DNA of 64,000 bases, from contig NZ_JALDUR010000003.1 in NCBI RefSeq assembly GCF_023109675.1, positions 150,016 to 214,015 of the forward strand, read 5' to 3'. Position numbers and translations under genes: made by a program. This stretch comes from Streptococcus parasanguinis (GTDB taxonomy: Bacteria > Bacillota > Bacilli > Lactobacillales > Streptococcaceae). The number at the start of each line of letters is the position of its first letter. Positions within the stretch are counted from its first letter, which is position 1. A model generated the notes under the pieces. That model ran no database searches, was not told where the DNA came from, and saw only the letters and a list, made by a program, of their open reading frames with translations. Of the stretch, positions 1-9,600 are shown piece after piece.

Positions 1-90
1 ATCGTAGAAGTGAAAATCAAAGCAACAGGAGATACCATCGAAGTTCATGCGGACAATCTCCTTGAAACCCTTTCAATCTTGAACAAATAA
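1..90 (+). CDS. 3' end of an unidentified gene
   Basis: The reading frame is open from base 1 to a TAA at 88-90 and gives the last 29 residues of a protein ending in LSILNK. The start lies outside the window. A bidirectional hairpin terminator follows at once, which supports this being a real gene end. The visible tail is too short to assign to a family. Confidence 0.6.
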   Translation: MVEVKIKATGDTIEVHADNLLETLSILNK

Positions 91-92
91 GA

Positions 93-148
93 AAAAGCTT
101 TCTGAGCTCTCACCAGTGTGGTGATGAAACTCAGGAAGCTCTTTTTAT
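93..148. terminator. Bidirectional intrinsic terminator
   Basis: An outer stem pairs AGCTTTCTGAG with CTCAGGAAGCT (one G-T wobble). It encloses a second hairpin, TCACCA-GTG-TGGTGA. A-rich and T-rich flanks on both sides fit termination of the upstream plus-strand gene and of the converging lipoprotein gene. Confidence 0.8.
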
Positions 149-696
149 TTTTCTTCTTTGAGGCCTTGATCTTTGAAATAGGTAAAGAGATCTTGAGGTT
201 TGCCATTGAGGTATTTCTTGAACTCGGCTCTTTCTTCCTCCCCTTGATCCCCGTAGATGGAAGCAAACTCATCTTTCTTGATTTTTGAGAAGTCAGCTTG
301 TAAGACCTTGGCATAGGATTGTTTATCTTTCGAAATTTGAATGCGGAAGCTAAGACCAGGCTTGCCATTTAAGCTTTTATAGATATCGCTATGTTCTAAT
401 TCTTCTTGGTAGATTTCCTTTAACTCGGAAAGATCCATGTCTTGCAAATCTGAGGAAATGGGTTCAAAACTAAGAAAAGTAAAAGAGACAATTTCATCTT
501 TTTTGTAGCCGATTTGAATTTTGTTTTGGTGGTGATCGCCGAGGTCACTAACAAAGGTCTTGTTTTGGACTTGCTCCTTTTTGGTTTGAGTGGCCTCTTG
601 CTTGGAAGAAGCGTTAGTAGTCCCTTTGCCTTGTTGGCCTTGGCTACAAGCGGTAAGAGCTAGTAGACAGACAGAGACAAGTAGAAATTTTTTCAT
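145..696 (-). CDS. Secreted lipoprotein of unknown function
   Basis: This 183-residue protein has a classic lipoprotein signal peptide: MKKF, a hydrophobic core, and the lipobox LTAC with Cys at about residue 17. A Gln/Ser/Thr-rich linker follows, then a charged globular part. It should be lipidated and tethered to the outer face of the membrane. The ATG at 694-696 has a good ribosome site (AAGGAG on the minus strand). It is divergent from esxA across a 477-bp gap and convergent with the partial gene at the window start. No enzymatic motif is visible. Its position next to the T7SS locus may be fortuitous. Confidence 0.85.
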   Translation of the reverse strand: MKKFLLVSVCLLALTACSQGQQGKGTTNASSKQEATQTKKEQVQNKTFVSDLGDHHQNKIQIGYKKDEIVSFTFLSFEPISSDLQDMDLSELKEIYQEELEHSDIYKSLNGKPGLSFRIQISKDKQSYAKVLQADFSKIKKDEFASIYGDQGEEERAEFKKYLNGKPQDLFTYFKDQGLKEEK

Positions 697-757
697 ATAT
701 ACTCCTTATAGGTTAATGGTGTTCGATCTTGTATGAAACAAGTTTTGAACAGGTTTC

Positions 758-768
758 ATTATACCATA
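758..768 (-). promoter_or_regulatory. Probable promoter of the 145-696 lipoprotein gene
   Basis: Read on the minus strand, an extended -10 element TGGTATAAT lies about 60 bp upstream of the lipoprotein start. No clear -35 is seen, as is usual for extended -10 promoters. An inverted repeat ATGAAAC (733-739) / GTTTCAT (754-760) sits beside the -10 and could be an operator. Confidence 0.5.
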
Positions 769-962
769 AAAGTTTTAAAAATGAAAAAATATACAAAAGT
801 CATCGAAATTTGCTTTTAAAAACACCTAAAATCAACAACTTTTATCTATGTGTTGAGTTAATATAAAAGGACAGAGTGTCTTCTTTTCTTTCCAGAAATA
901 ATACTAGTTGGAGACTACTGGGGCAAGGAATTCGGGAAATATATTACAGTTTTATGACAAAA

Positions 963-990
963 TGTTACACAATTGTAACAAAGTTACAAT
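963..990. promoter_or_regulatory. Overlapping inverted repeats upstream of esxA (candidate operator)
   Basis: Three adjacent half-sites are visible. TGTTACA (963-969) and TGTAACA (974-980) form one inverted repeat with a 4-nt spacer. ATTGTAAC (972-979) and GTTACAAT (983-990) form a second one with a 3-nt spacer. The array ends 24 bp before the putative -35 of esxA, the usual place for a transcription factor site. The cognate regulator is unknown. Confidence 0.55.
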
Positions 991-1014
991 GTTTTATCAG
1001 TTAGTCCTCTAAAC

Positions 1015-1043
1015 TTGACATTCTGGCAATATTTCATTAAGAT
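1015..1043 (+). promoter_or_regulatory. Candidate esxA promoter
   Basis: A consensus -35 TTGACA (1015-1020) is followed after 17 bp by TAAGAT (1038-1043), a 4/6 match to the -10. The implied 5' UTR of about 120 nt is AT-rich and ends in the ribosome site AAAGGAG just before the ATG at 1174. No other gene is seen in the 697-1173 gap. Confidence 0.45.
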
Positions 1044-1173
1044 ATTTTTAAGTAAATAATACAAACAGGGAGAAAAAGGTAAAATATACAGTTATCTGGC
1101 ATTTTACTAATTCGTACTAAAATGTATTGTTTATGAAAAAAATATAAGGGTATCAGCCCAAAAGGAGAAACAT

Positions 1174-1461
1174 ATGGCTCAAATTAAATTAACTCCAGAA
1201 GACCTACGTGCTTCAGCACAACGTTATGCACAAGGTTCTCAAGAAATCGATCAAATCCTTACTACTTTGACTCATGAACAACAAGTCATCGACGCAAACT
1301 GGGATGGATCTGCATTTGATAGCTTTGAAGCACAATTCAACGAATTGTCTCCAAAAATCAAACAATTCGCTCAATTGTTGGAAGACATCAACGGTCAATT
1401 GATCAAAGTTGCTGATATCGTTGAACAAACTGACCAAGATATCGCTGCACAAATCCACTAA
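1174..1461 (+). CDS. esxA: WXG100 protein EsxA, secreted component of the T7SSb
   Basis: The protein is 95 residues long and almost entirely helical, as expected for a WXG100 helical hairpin. The signature turn reads W-D-G at residues 43-45 (NWDGSAF), between two amphipathic helices. The C-terminal segment VEQTDQDIAAQIH resembles the T7 export signal region. EsxA proteins form dimers exported through EssC and are needed for secretion of other substrates. The ribosome site AAAGGAG and the ATG at 1174 are unambiguous. It is the first gene of the locus, with its own promoter region and terminators. Confidence 0.95.
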   Translation: MAQIKLTPEDLRASAQRYAQGSQEIDQILTTLTHEQQVIDANWDGSAFDSFEAQFNELSPKIKQFAQLLEDINGQLIKVADIVEQTDQDIAAQIH

Positions 1462-1482
1462 GATAACTAAGATAGTCTTGGA

Positions 1483-1525
1483 GGTGATCTTACTTCTTGT
1501 AGGTAGATCACCCTTTTGTCTTTTG
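1483..1525 (+). terminator. Intrinsic terminator after esxA (first of two)
   Basis: A perfect 8-bp stem, GGTGATCT (1483-1490) with AGATCACC (1505-1512), is followed by a T-rich tract (CTTTTGTCTTTT). It lies 21 bp after the esxA stop codon. Confidence 0.75.
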
Positions 1526-1533
1526 ATATATAG

Positions 1534-1572
1534 AAAATAGGGGTTAGATTCTTAATTCCTAACCCCTATTTT
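1534..1572 (+). terminator. Second hairpin between esxA and esaA
   Basis: A perfect 14-bp stem pairs AAAATAGGGGTTAG (1534-1547) with CTAACCCCTATTTT (1559-1572) around an 11-nt loop. The U-run is part of the stem. Only 29 bp separate it from the esaA start, so transcription of esaA-essC probably depends on readthrough. Confidence 0.7.
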
Positions 1573-1601
1573 GTATCTATGAATTAGAAAAAGGAAAAGG
1601 T

Positions 1602-4600
1602 ATGGAAGTTAAAAATAAAAAATGGTTAAAATACATCGGTCAGAGTGCGGTTGTGCTCCTTTTGATGGGATCTGTCGTGGGTCTTTATACGACGGTTCAA
1701 AAGGACCAAAAGCAAAACGAAGCCAAGACCGTGCAAACAACGGAAAACACTAAGCTCAACATTGCGGTTGTCAATGAAGACAAGGCGGTCAAGCTGAATG
1801 ATAAAGAATATAACCTTGGGGCTAGCTATGTAAAGAATATCGAACGGGATAATTCGCAAAACTGGTCTGTACTCCCTCGAGGAGCTGCTGAGTCAGGGCT
1901 TGCAGATGGCAAGTACCAGTTGATGATCGTTATTCCAAGTGATTTCTCAGAGAAGGTCTTGGAAGTGAACGCGGTTAATGCAGAGAAGACAACGGTGACG
2001 TATAAGGTCAATGCGGCTGGGAATTCTCAGGTTGAGAACGAGGCCAATAAAGTCGCTAAAGATATCGTTTCAGACTTGAATAGCCAGTTGGTTGATATGT
2101 ATATGGTCAGCATTTTGAGCAACCTTTATACAGCTCAAAAGAACGTGGAAACAAGTAACAAAATTCAATCCACCAACATTGGTTCTTACCGAAGCAACTT
2201 GCTGGATTCGGCCTTGGATTCCAAGAATATCTTCCCAAGTCTCTATAGCTTGTCTACGTCATCTGTCGAGTCGAACAATGCCTTGAAGACAGTCCTTGAG
2301 TCTTATACACAGGCTTTTGATCAATTGACCCAATCTCAGGATCAGTACGGTCAAAACTTCGACACATTGATCAAGCAACGCTCTGAGGATAAGATCAGCC
2401 ATGAAGAGTTCATGAACCAGCTGATGTCTATGAACCAGTCTGTTGTCAGTGAAAAGACTCAAGAGTTGTATAAGAATCTACAACAAAACCAAGAAGCAAT
2501 TACCAAACAATTGAGTCAACCAACTGAAACAGCAGGAGATGCTTCAGGTACCAAGACCTATGCAGGCTTGACAAAAGATGTGAATGATCGTGTGGCAGAC
2601 CTTGAAAAAGGGATCAAGGCAGAACGCGACAAATTAGATGAGCACGAAAAGAACATCGAGTCTTCTGTAAAAGCGAAGATCCTTGACTACTATGGTCTAA
2701 ATGAAGGAGACAAAGTCACTCTTCGTACCTTGCTTGGAAAGCCAAAAATCGAAACTATCAGCAAGGCTCGAGATAAAGCGGATGATGACATTCGTCAAGC
2801 AATTGAAAAACTTCCGTCTTTAGATCCTGCTAGTCTGAATTTGAATAAGTATGGAAATCTCAACGCAGCGATTAATTTTGATAGTGCTTTTGCTGGAACA
2901 AAGGCGCATCCAAAAGGGAACGCCGATGACTTAAAAAAATTGGCTGCAGAAGTGGATGCCAAATCAACGGCAGTTGCGGATGTCCTTAATGCTAAATCTG
3001 GAAAACAGAAAGTTAGTATTCATGTCCCTGCAGGAGTCAAGGTTGATACTTGGACCTATGATGGACATACTTATGCAGGTGGTGGTGAGCAGGAAGTCGA
3101 ACTGAAAGATGGCAAACAAATTCAAATTCACCTTGTTGAAGATGGAGGAGCTATGCCAAGCGCGATTGATGTTGAAGTCCTTGTGAATGGAGTTTCTTCA
3201 ACCAGTGTGACCGTATCTGCAGAAGATTTGAAAACAGCGGTTGCTAACTATGCATCGAAAGCTAGTGAAATCGCCCTGGATTATCAACGCGCGGGAGCAT
3301 TGATCGATGCTTACTATCCAAAAGATGACAAGGGAGATCGTCATTCGCTCTATGATCCGATCGAAGATATGGATTTGACAAATGCTTTGGTCGATGTCGT
3401 GAAGGCTGCCGTTTCAAGTAACATGAAGGACTACCGTAAGAGTATTGAAACGGATGAATCTGGGGATGCAACGAAGAGTGTGAAAGCCCAGTTAGATGGT
3501 ACCCTTAAACAGTTGCAAGACTTGGGACCACAATTGCAGGCAAATCTTCAAGCAATCGAAAACACCAACAAGGATCTAACCCAAAATATCAACGATCAAT
3601 TGACGCAATATGCTGATCTTCAAAAACGTATAGAAGAGATCTCAAAAGCGCAAGAAACAGTGACACAGGCTCAAACCAAGACCGATGCAGATTTGTCAGC
3701 TCTTGGTTCTGAATACGCGTCATTATTGAGCTCGACAGAAGGCGTTAAGAGCTCATCTCGTAGCAATGTAGAAGCTGCTAACTCTACCAATGAAATCTTT
3801 AGCCAATTGAACAAAGAATTGGCTAAAGCCCAAGGCAATACAGAGAAATTGTCTAGCAATGCAGAGAGCTTGATGGGTGAATTCGACAAGGAATTGTCTG
3901 AAAATGGGAACTTCGTCGAAGCCTTCCGTAAGGTCTTCAACAATGCCTATGAAAACGGAGTGCCGAATGAAGTCTTGCTCGACTTCTTGTCAAATCCAGT
4001 TGCAGAGAAATCTTCTTCTGTGAAAGCGACTATCAACGTCTACCGTCCATTTATCTGGATCTTTATGTTGGAAGTCTTGAGTCTCTTTACAGCTTATCTC
4101 TTTGCGACTCAACCAATCATTCGCAAGGTTAAGGATCGTTTCAAATTGGATCGTTTGCAAGAATCAGATCTCTTGTCTGTCGGTGTCCTTGTGGGACTTT
4201 CTCTCATCCTTGGACTGGTGATCGGAATGATTTCAAGTATTCAACTCTCTGTTGGTCGTGAATATGTACCTTCATGGGTGTTCTTAGCGGTTCTAGCAAG
4301 CTTTGTCTTGGTACAACTACAATACCTTCTTTTGAAACACTTCCGTGTGATTGGAATGGGACTGGCCTTCTTCATGTTGATCAGCTATGTCTACCTATCA
4401 AGCGCGATCGGAACGACCGCGACCTTGTCAGGCCTTCCAGCACTGGTGAAAAATGTCAACCTCCTTTCTATTTTAGAAGGACAGTTTGCGGGTTACTTTG
4501 ATGGACAAACAGCCGGTATCGGCGTCTTCTTCGGATTGTTGGTCTTCTTCGGACTTTTGGCGGTTGCCAATATCTTCATTCCTAAGAAGTTTACTCAAAC

Positions 4601-4625
4601 AAAGGAAAATGAATCAAGCTTATGA
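1602..4625 (+). CDS. esaA: T7SSb membrane protein EsaA (YueB/YhgE type)
   Basis: At 1007 residues the protein has the expected EsaA architecture. There is one N-terminal transmembrane helix at about residues 8-31, then a very large extracellular domain (about 35-810) with long Gln/Asn/Glu-rich coiled-coil stretches. Five C-terminal transmembrane helices lie at about 815-840, 860-882, 893-912, 917-943 and 972-994. EsaA is a core T7SSb component, related to Bacillus YueB, a phage SPP1 receptor, and is thought to form an extracellular arrow-like dimer. The ATG at 1602 follows an AAAAGGAAAAGG-type ribosome site. The 3' end overlaps essA by 4 nt (ATGA), indicating translational coupling. Confidence 0.95.
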   Translation: MEVKNKKWLKYIGQSAVVLLLMGSVVGLYTTVQKDQKQNEAKTVQTTENTKLNIAVVNEDKAVKLNDKEYNLGASYVKNIERDNSQNWSVLPRGAAESGLADGKYQLMIVIPSDFSEKVLEVNAVNAEKTTVTYKVNAAGNSQVENEANKVAKDIVSDLNSQLVDMYMVSILSNLYTAQKNVETSNKIQSTNIGSYRSNLLDSALDSKNIFPSLYSLSTSSVESNNALKTVLESYTQAFDQLTQSQDQYGQNFDTLIKQRSEDKISHEEFMNQLMSMNQSVVSEKTQELYKNLQQNQEAITKQLSQPTETAGDASGTKTYAGLTKDVNDRVADLEKGIKAERDKLDEHEKNIESSVKAKILDYYGLNEGDKVTLRTLLGKPKIETISKARDKADDDIRQAIEKLPSLDPASLNLNKYGNLNAAINFDSAFAGTKAHPKGNADDLKKLAAEVDAKSTAVADVLNAKSGKQKVSIHVPAGVKVDTWTYDGHTYAGGGEQEVELKDGKQIQIHLVEDGGAMPSAIDVEVLVNGVSSTSVTVSAEDLKTAVANYASKASEIALDYQRAGALIDAYYPKDDKGDRHSLYDPIEDMDLTNALVDVVKAAVSSNMKDYRKSIETDESGDATKSVKAQLDGTLKQLQDLGPQLQANLQAIENTNKDLTQNINDQLTQYADLQKRIEEISKAQETVTQAQTKTDADLSALGSEYASLLSSTEGVKSSSRSNVEAANSTNEIFSQLNKELAKAQGNTEKLSSNAESLMGEFDKELSENGNFVEAFRKVFNNAYENGVPNEVLLDFLSNPVAEKSSSVKATINVYRPFIWIFMLEVLSLFTAYLFATQPIIRKVKDRFKLDRLQESDLLSVGVLVGLSLILGLVIGMISSIQLSVGREYVPSWVFLAVLASFVLVQLQYLLLKHFRVIGMGLAFFMLISYVYLSSAIGTTATLSGLPALVKNVNLLSILEGQFAGYFDGQTAGIGVFFGLLVFFGLLAVANIFIPKKFTQTKENESSL

Positions 4626-5077
4626 AAAAAATGATGTATCTTCTCTTTGTCTTAAGTCTCTTGCCAGCGGTTGTTGTTTCTGCAGATGATTTTATTGATA
4701 ATCGTCTGCAGGTCAACAACTCACGTCTTGAGACAGAGCAGGAAAAGACACTTGGGGGCCAATTGGATGCGACTGAGTCTCTTTTCAATGAGAAGGATCA
4801 GAAAAAATTAGCAGATGAAAAACGCAAGCAAGAGAAACAATTGACCGATTCAGACGGCCAGTTGTTTTCTGCTATAAAGGGAAAGAAAAAAACGGGGCCT
4901 GAAGCGGACCTGTTCCAGCCTGAAAATCAAAAATTATCTAAATTCGAGTCCAATGTGGAGGACAATTCGGCCAGCTTGTCGGATTTTATTCCAGCCTTGC
5001 AAATGCTGGCTTGGAGTGCTCTTCTCTTTGGGATTGCTGGCTATATTTCCTATCGAATCTATAGAAAAGAGGCCTAA
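4622..5077 (+). CDS. essA: T7SSb membrane protein EssA
   Basis: The protein is 151 residues long. It has an N-terminal hydrophobic segment (about 1-20, ending VVVSADD), a charged extracytoplasmic middle, and a C-terminal transmembrane helix at about 122-145 followed by a basic tail. Size, topology and position between esaA and esaB identify it as EssA, a core component of the type VIIb machine. It begins inside the esaA stop codon, and esaB starts immediately after its own stop. Sequence conservation in this family is low, so the call rests on order and topology. Confidence 0.88.
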   Translation: MKKMMYLLFVLSLLPAVVVSADDFIDNRLQVNNSRLETEQEKTLGGQLDATESLFNEKDQKKLADEKRKQEKQLTDSDGQLFSAIKGKKKTGPEADLFQPENQKLSKFESNVEDNSASLSDFIPALQMLAWSALLFGIAGYISYRIYRKEA

Positions 5078-5320
5078 ATGGACCAACATATCAATGTCAC
5101 CTTCCGTATGAATGGTGCAAGCCATGACCTCCGAATCCCAACGCGGATGGAGGTGCGACGCTTGATTCGGGAATTGGATCAGATCTTTGGGTCTGCCATG
5201 GAGCCTAGAAGCAAGTATCAGTTGCGCGTGGTAAATAAAGGCATCTTGCTGGATGAAGGCAAGGTGGTACAGGAGTATCCGATCACGAGTGGTGATCTGA
5301 TCGAGATTGAGGAGTGGTAA
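5078..5320 (+). CDS. esaB: Ubiquitin-like T7SSb protein EsaB (YukD)
   Basis: An 80-residue cytoplasmic protein with the beta-grasp pattern of the YukD/EsaB family: an N-terminal strand INVTFRMNG, a helix with RRLIREL, and C-terminal strands ending GDLIEIEEW. EsaB is required for T7SSb function in Staphylococcus and Bacillus. The ATG abuts the essA TAA with no gap. The last codons contain the GAGGAG ribosome site used by essB, so the two genes are translationally linked. Confidence 0.92.
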   Translation: MDQHINVTFRMNGASHDLRIPTRMEVRRLIRELDQIFGSAMEPRSKYQLRVVNKGILLDEGKVVQEYPITSGDLIEIEEW

Positions 5321-5321
5321 G

Positions 5322-6611
5322 GTGAAAGAAGAACAATTTACACTGGAAGAACAAGTCTTCCGTTTTGAAAAAGAAGAAACGAGCTGGCGGCTGGACCTTA
5401 AGCGTTCAGAAGTGGATAGCCAGGATTTACGCAATTTATGGATTTTGGATCTCCATCATCCCTTGTTTTTAGAGCAAAGCATGACAGCGGATCAAGACCA
5501 GATTCATCTGACCTATCAGACAGACGCGCTAGGCTTGAGTGCAGAAGAAATCCAGGCATTACCGGTTTCAGACCGTCTGCGTCTAGCTATCAATGTCTTG
5601 GATTTGGCGCCAGCCTTGGAGCTTCCGGTGACCTTTATGTTGCATCCTATCAATTTGTTTGTGACCAAGGATGCGCAAGTCAAGATCGCTTATCGCGGGG
5701 TGCCGGGAATGATGGTGCCACGCAAGTGGGATCAGGTTGAATTCTTGCGGCAGGCCAAGTGCTATGCGGTCACTCTTTTTGGGGACTGGGATTTCATGGA
5801 GCTCTATCAAGGCACACTTGAATTAGAAGATCTGCCTGATTTCTTGGTAGAAATCCGTGATGCTGCTAGCTTAGAAGAGATGAAAGCTCTCTTAGAGAAA
5901 GCCTACCAAGAACGCAAGGAAGAGGAAGAAAAGACCTTGACCTTGGTTTCAAGTCGTCAACACCGAATCTTTAAGTTGGCAACAGTATGGCTTTCAGCTG
6001 TAGTGGCCCTCTTACTCTTGCCTTTGATTTATTTGGTCTTTTTCCAAGCACCCTTTAAAGAAAAGTTGCTTCAAGCGGATACAGCCTATCTCAAGGTAGA
6101 CTATACTGGTGTGATCGATGAGTTGGAGGGAGTGGCTCCAAGCAGTCTTCCAACGACACAGAAATACGAGTTGGCGACGTCTTACTTGCAAGGCTTGAAT
6201 TTCTCAGAGGACCAAAAGAAGGTCATCCTCAACAACGTCACGCTCAAATCAGACAGTCTCTATCTCCACTACTGGATCTATATCGGCCGTCATGACTTTA
6301 CCCAAGCGCTGGATACAGCCAAGCGGATCGACGATTCAGACTTGATCATCTATGCCCTTCGTAAAGAAATCAAGGCGACACGTGATAGCGAAAAACTCTC
6401 TGGTGAACAGCGCGAGAAGAAACTCTCTGAGCTAGAGGGCGAATACAAGAAATACTGGGATGCCCGCTCTAAACTCTTGGAAGCAGAGACAGATGAAACC
6501 AAAGCTTCCACTAGCAGCTCAACAACGGCTTCGTCTACAGAAGGTTCCTCAACAGAAAGCTCGTCTTCTACAACTGCAAGCTCGACTGAGTCTAGCGACC
6601 ACAAGGAGTAG
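5322..6611 (+). CDS. essB: T7SSb pseudokinase-like membrane protein EssB
   Basis: I place the start at the GTG at 5322, just after the esaB stop. GAGGAG at 5309-5314 gives ideal 7-nt spacing. A TTG at 5307 in the same frame would overlap esaB and lacks such a site. The protein is then 429 residues. The cytoplasmic N-terminal part (about 1-205) matches the EssB/YukC pseudokinase-like fold. A single transmembrane helix spans about 217-241, followed by a helical extracytoplasmic domain. The last 35 or so residues are almost pure Ser/Thr/Glu, an unusual disordered tail. EssB bridges EssC and the other core subunits. Confidence 0.93.
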   Translation: MKEEQFTLEEQVFRFEKEETSWRLDLKRSEVDSQDLRNLWILDLHHPLFLEQSMTADQDQIHLTYQTDALGLSAEEIQALPVSDRLRLAINVLDLAPALELPVTFMLHPINLFVTKDAQVKIAYRGVPGMMVPRKWDQVEFLRQAKCYAVTLFGDWDFMELYQGTLELEDLPDFLVEIRDAASLEEMKALLEKAYQERKEEEEKTLTLVSSRQHRIFKLATVWLSAVVALLLLPLIYLVFFQAPFKEKLLQADTAYLKVDYTGVIDELEGVAPSSLPTTQKYELATSYLQGLNFSEDQKKVILNNVTLKSDSLYLHYWIYIGRHDFTQALDTAKRIDDSDLIIYALRKEIKATRDSEKLSGEQREKKLSELEGEYKKYWDARSKLLEAETDETKASTSSSTTASSTEGSSTESSSSTTASSTESSDHKE

Positions 6612-6614
6612 TCT

Positions 6615-9600
6615 ATGAAAAAACGTATCATACTCTATAAAAAAGGTTTTCGCTATGAGCTAGCGCTAGAAGAGGGAAAAACAGCGACTGTATCGAATCA
6701 AGAAACAGCTCAGTTGACCCTGGCTTCGCAAGAAAATCCCCTTCATTTCCAATGGAGTCAAGGTGAAATCTTCTACCAGTATGGTGAAGACAAGGGTGTG
6801 CTTGAAAATAGCAAAATCCTTGGGGATGTGGTCTGCTACTTGGCGACAGGAGAAGTCCATACCTATGAACTGCTAGACAAGGAAGAAATTCTCGTAGCAG
6901 ATGAAAAGGGTGCGGATGTGCGCTTGCACTATCCAGTGCGCTTTCTCCTTGTGAAAAAAGAGCAGACATGGACTTGCCAGCTCTTATCCGGAAAACTATA
7001 CCATAACCACAAACTCGTCAGTGAAGCGACTTTTCCACTGGCCTTTGGGGATGAGCTAGCTATTCGAGATGTGACCTTTAAGCTCTATCCAGAAGAATTT
7101 GGCGTGGAAGGGGCTGTCGAAGTGAGTCCTTATCTGGTGCCGCGTTTGCATTCACGCTATGACTTCTACAAGGACTATCCAGAGTACCACCGGTCTCCGC
7201 GGATCATCTACCGAAGTTCGGAAGACAAAATCTTGATCAATCCTCCGGGAGCAGAGCCTCAAAAGCCATCAGATGAACTCTTGAAGTTGATCATACCCCC
7301 CCTCATCATGGTTGGGGTGACCCTCTTGATCACCATTTTCCAACCGCGGGGTCTCTATATCATCGCGACGGTATCCATGTCTGTGGTCAGTGTGATCTTT
7401 TCGGTCCAAGGATTCTTCAAGAATCGTAAGAAATACAAAGAAGACAAGAAAGAGCGCGTGGAGCTCTACCATCTCTATCTCAAGGACAAGGCTAAGGACT
7501 TGGAACAGCTATCTCGGAAGCAACGAGAAGGCATGTTTTACCATTTCCCAGCGATCGAAGACTTGACCAAGATGGTCAAACGTTATGACTCGCGGATCTA
7601 CGAAAAAACACCGCTTCATTTTGACTTTTTGGCCTATCGTTTGGGCTTGGGCAAGGTTCCAACCAGCTATGAGCTCAAATATGGTCAGGAAGAGCGCAGT
7701 GGGAAGAAAGATGCCTTGGAAGAAGAAGGCTATGCTCTTTTCCAAGCCCATCAAAAGATCGACAATCTTCCGATTGTAGCCAGCCTTAATCGGGGACCTG
7801 TCGGGTACGTCGGTCCTCGCCCTATCGTGCTAGAACAGTTGCAACTCCTGGTTGCCCAATTGGCTGTCTTTCACTCATACCATGATCTGACTATTATTCC
7901 GATCATTCCAGAAGAGGAAAAAGAAAGCTGGGATTGGATGCGCTGGTTGCCTCATGCGACCCTGCAAGACATGAATGTCCGTAGCTTTGTCTACAATCAG
8001 CGGACACGCGATCAGGTCTTGAACAGTCTCAACCAAATCCTCAAGCTCCGCAAGGCGCAAAAAGAGGAAGAAAAAGCCAATGATACCAAGATCTTCCACC
8101 CTCACTATGTGGTCCTCATCACCGATGAGACTTTGATTTTGGACCATGTCATCATGGAGTTCTTCCGTGAGGATCCGACAGAGCTCGGCTGCTCCATCAT
8201 CTATGTAGCAGATGTGCTCTCATCACTTTCTGAAAATATCCAAACGGTTATCTCTATCAAGGACCGCAACCAAGGGCAATTGCTCTTGCAAGAAGGGGTT
8301 CTTCGGGAGCTCGACTTCCAATTGGACCACTTCCCTGAAGGCTATGACAAGGAAGCCATCTCGCGCGGCCTTGCCCCTCTCAAGCATATTCAACAGCTCA
8401 AGAGCTCAATTCCGGACTCTGTGACCTTCCTTGAAATGTACCAAGCGGAAACTTTCAGTGACCTCAAAGTCTTGAGTCGTTGGGAGAGCCATGCCCCTTA
8501 CCAAAGTTTGGCCGTGCCGATCGGTCTGCGCGGGAAGGACGATTTGGTCTACCTCAATCTTCATGAAAAAGCTCATGGGCCACACGGTTTGATCGCAGGG
8601 ACAACCGGTTCTGGTAAGTCTGAAACCATTCAGTCTTATATCCTGAGCCTTGCCGTCAACTTCCACCCACACGATGTTGCTTTCCTCCTCATCGACTACA
8701 AGGGTGGGGGAATGGCCAACCTCTTCAAGGATCTGCCTCACTTGCTTGGAACCATCACCAACTTGGATGGTGCCCAGTCTATGCGGGCCCTCGCCTCTAT
8801 CAATGCGGAGATCCATCGTCGGGAACGCCTCTTTGGTCAATATGGGGTCAACCATATTAACCAATACCAAAAGAAATTTAAACTCGGTGAAGCGACCGAA
8901 CCGCTTCCTCACCTCTTCTTGATCAGTGATGAGTTCGCCGAACTCAAGGTCAACCAACCAGACTTCATCAAGGAATTGGTCTCTATCGCGCGTGTCGGGC
9001 GTTCCCTCGGGGTACACTTGATCCTTGCGACGCAGAAACCTTCTGGGGTCGTGGATGACCAGATCTGGTCCAACTCTCGCTTCAAGCTAGCCCTCAAGGT
9101 GGCAGACCGTGGAGACTCCATGGAGATGCTGCGGACGGCAGATGCGGCTCAGATCACCCAGACCGGTCGTGCCTACCTCCAAGTTGGCAACAACGAAGTC
9201 TACGAACTCTTCCAAACCGCTTGGTCAGGTGCAGACTACCAGCCTGAGAAGGACCAGCTAGGGATCGAAGATCATACCATCTACTTGATCAATGAACTAG
9301 GCCAATATGAAGTCCTCAACCAAGACCTCTCCGGTCTGGATATGGCAGAAGAAATCAAGGAAGTGCCAACAGAACTGGATGTCATCGTGCAGGAAATCAA
9401 TCACTTGCACCAACAAGAAGGCATCGCAGCTGTGGCCCAACCATGGTTGCCTCCCCTCAAAGAGCGGATTACGCTGGATGAGTTGGACAAGGTCGTGCCG
9501 ATCAAGGCTTGGCAAAAACGGACAGCTCCAAGCGTCCTGATCGGGGTAGCCGATATCCCGCAAGCGCAAAAGCAAGAAGCAGTCGCCATCGATCTGTCAA

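Noticed and set aside
5307..5321. TTG start for essB inside esaB
   Set aside because: The GTG at 5322 has an ideally spaced GAGGAG site, and the TTG does not.
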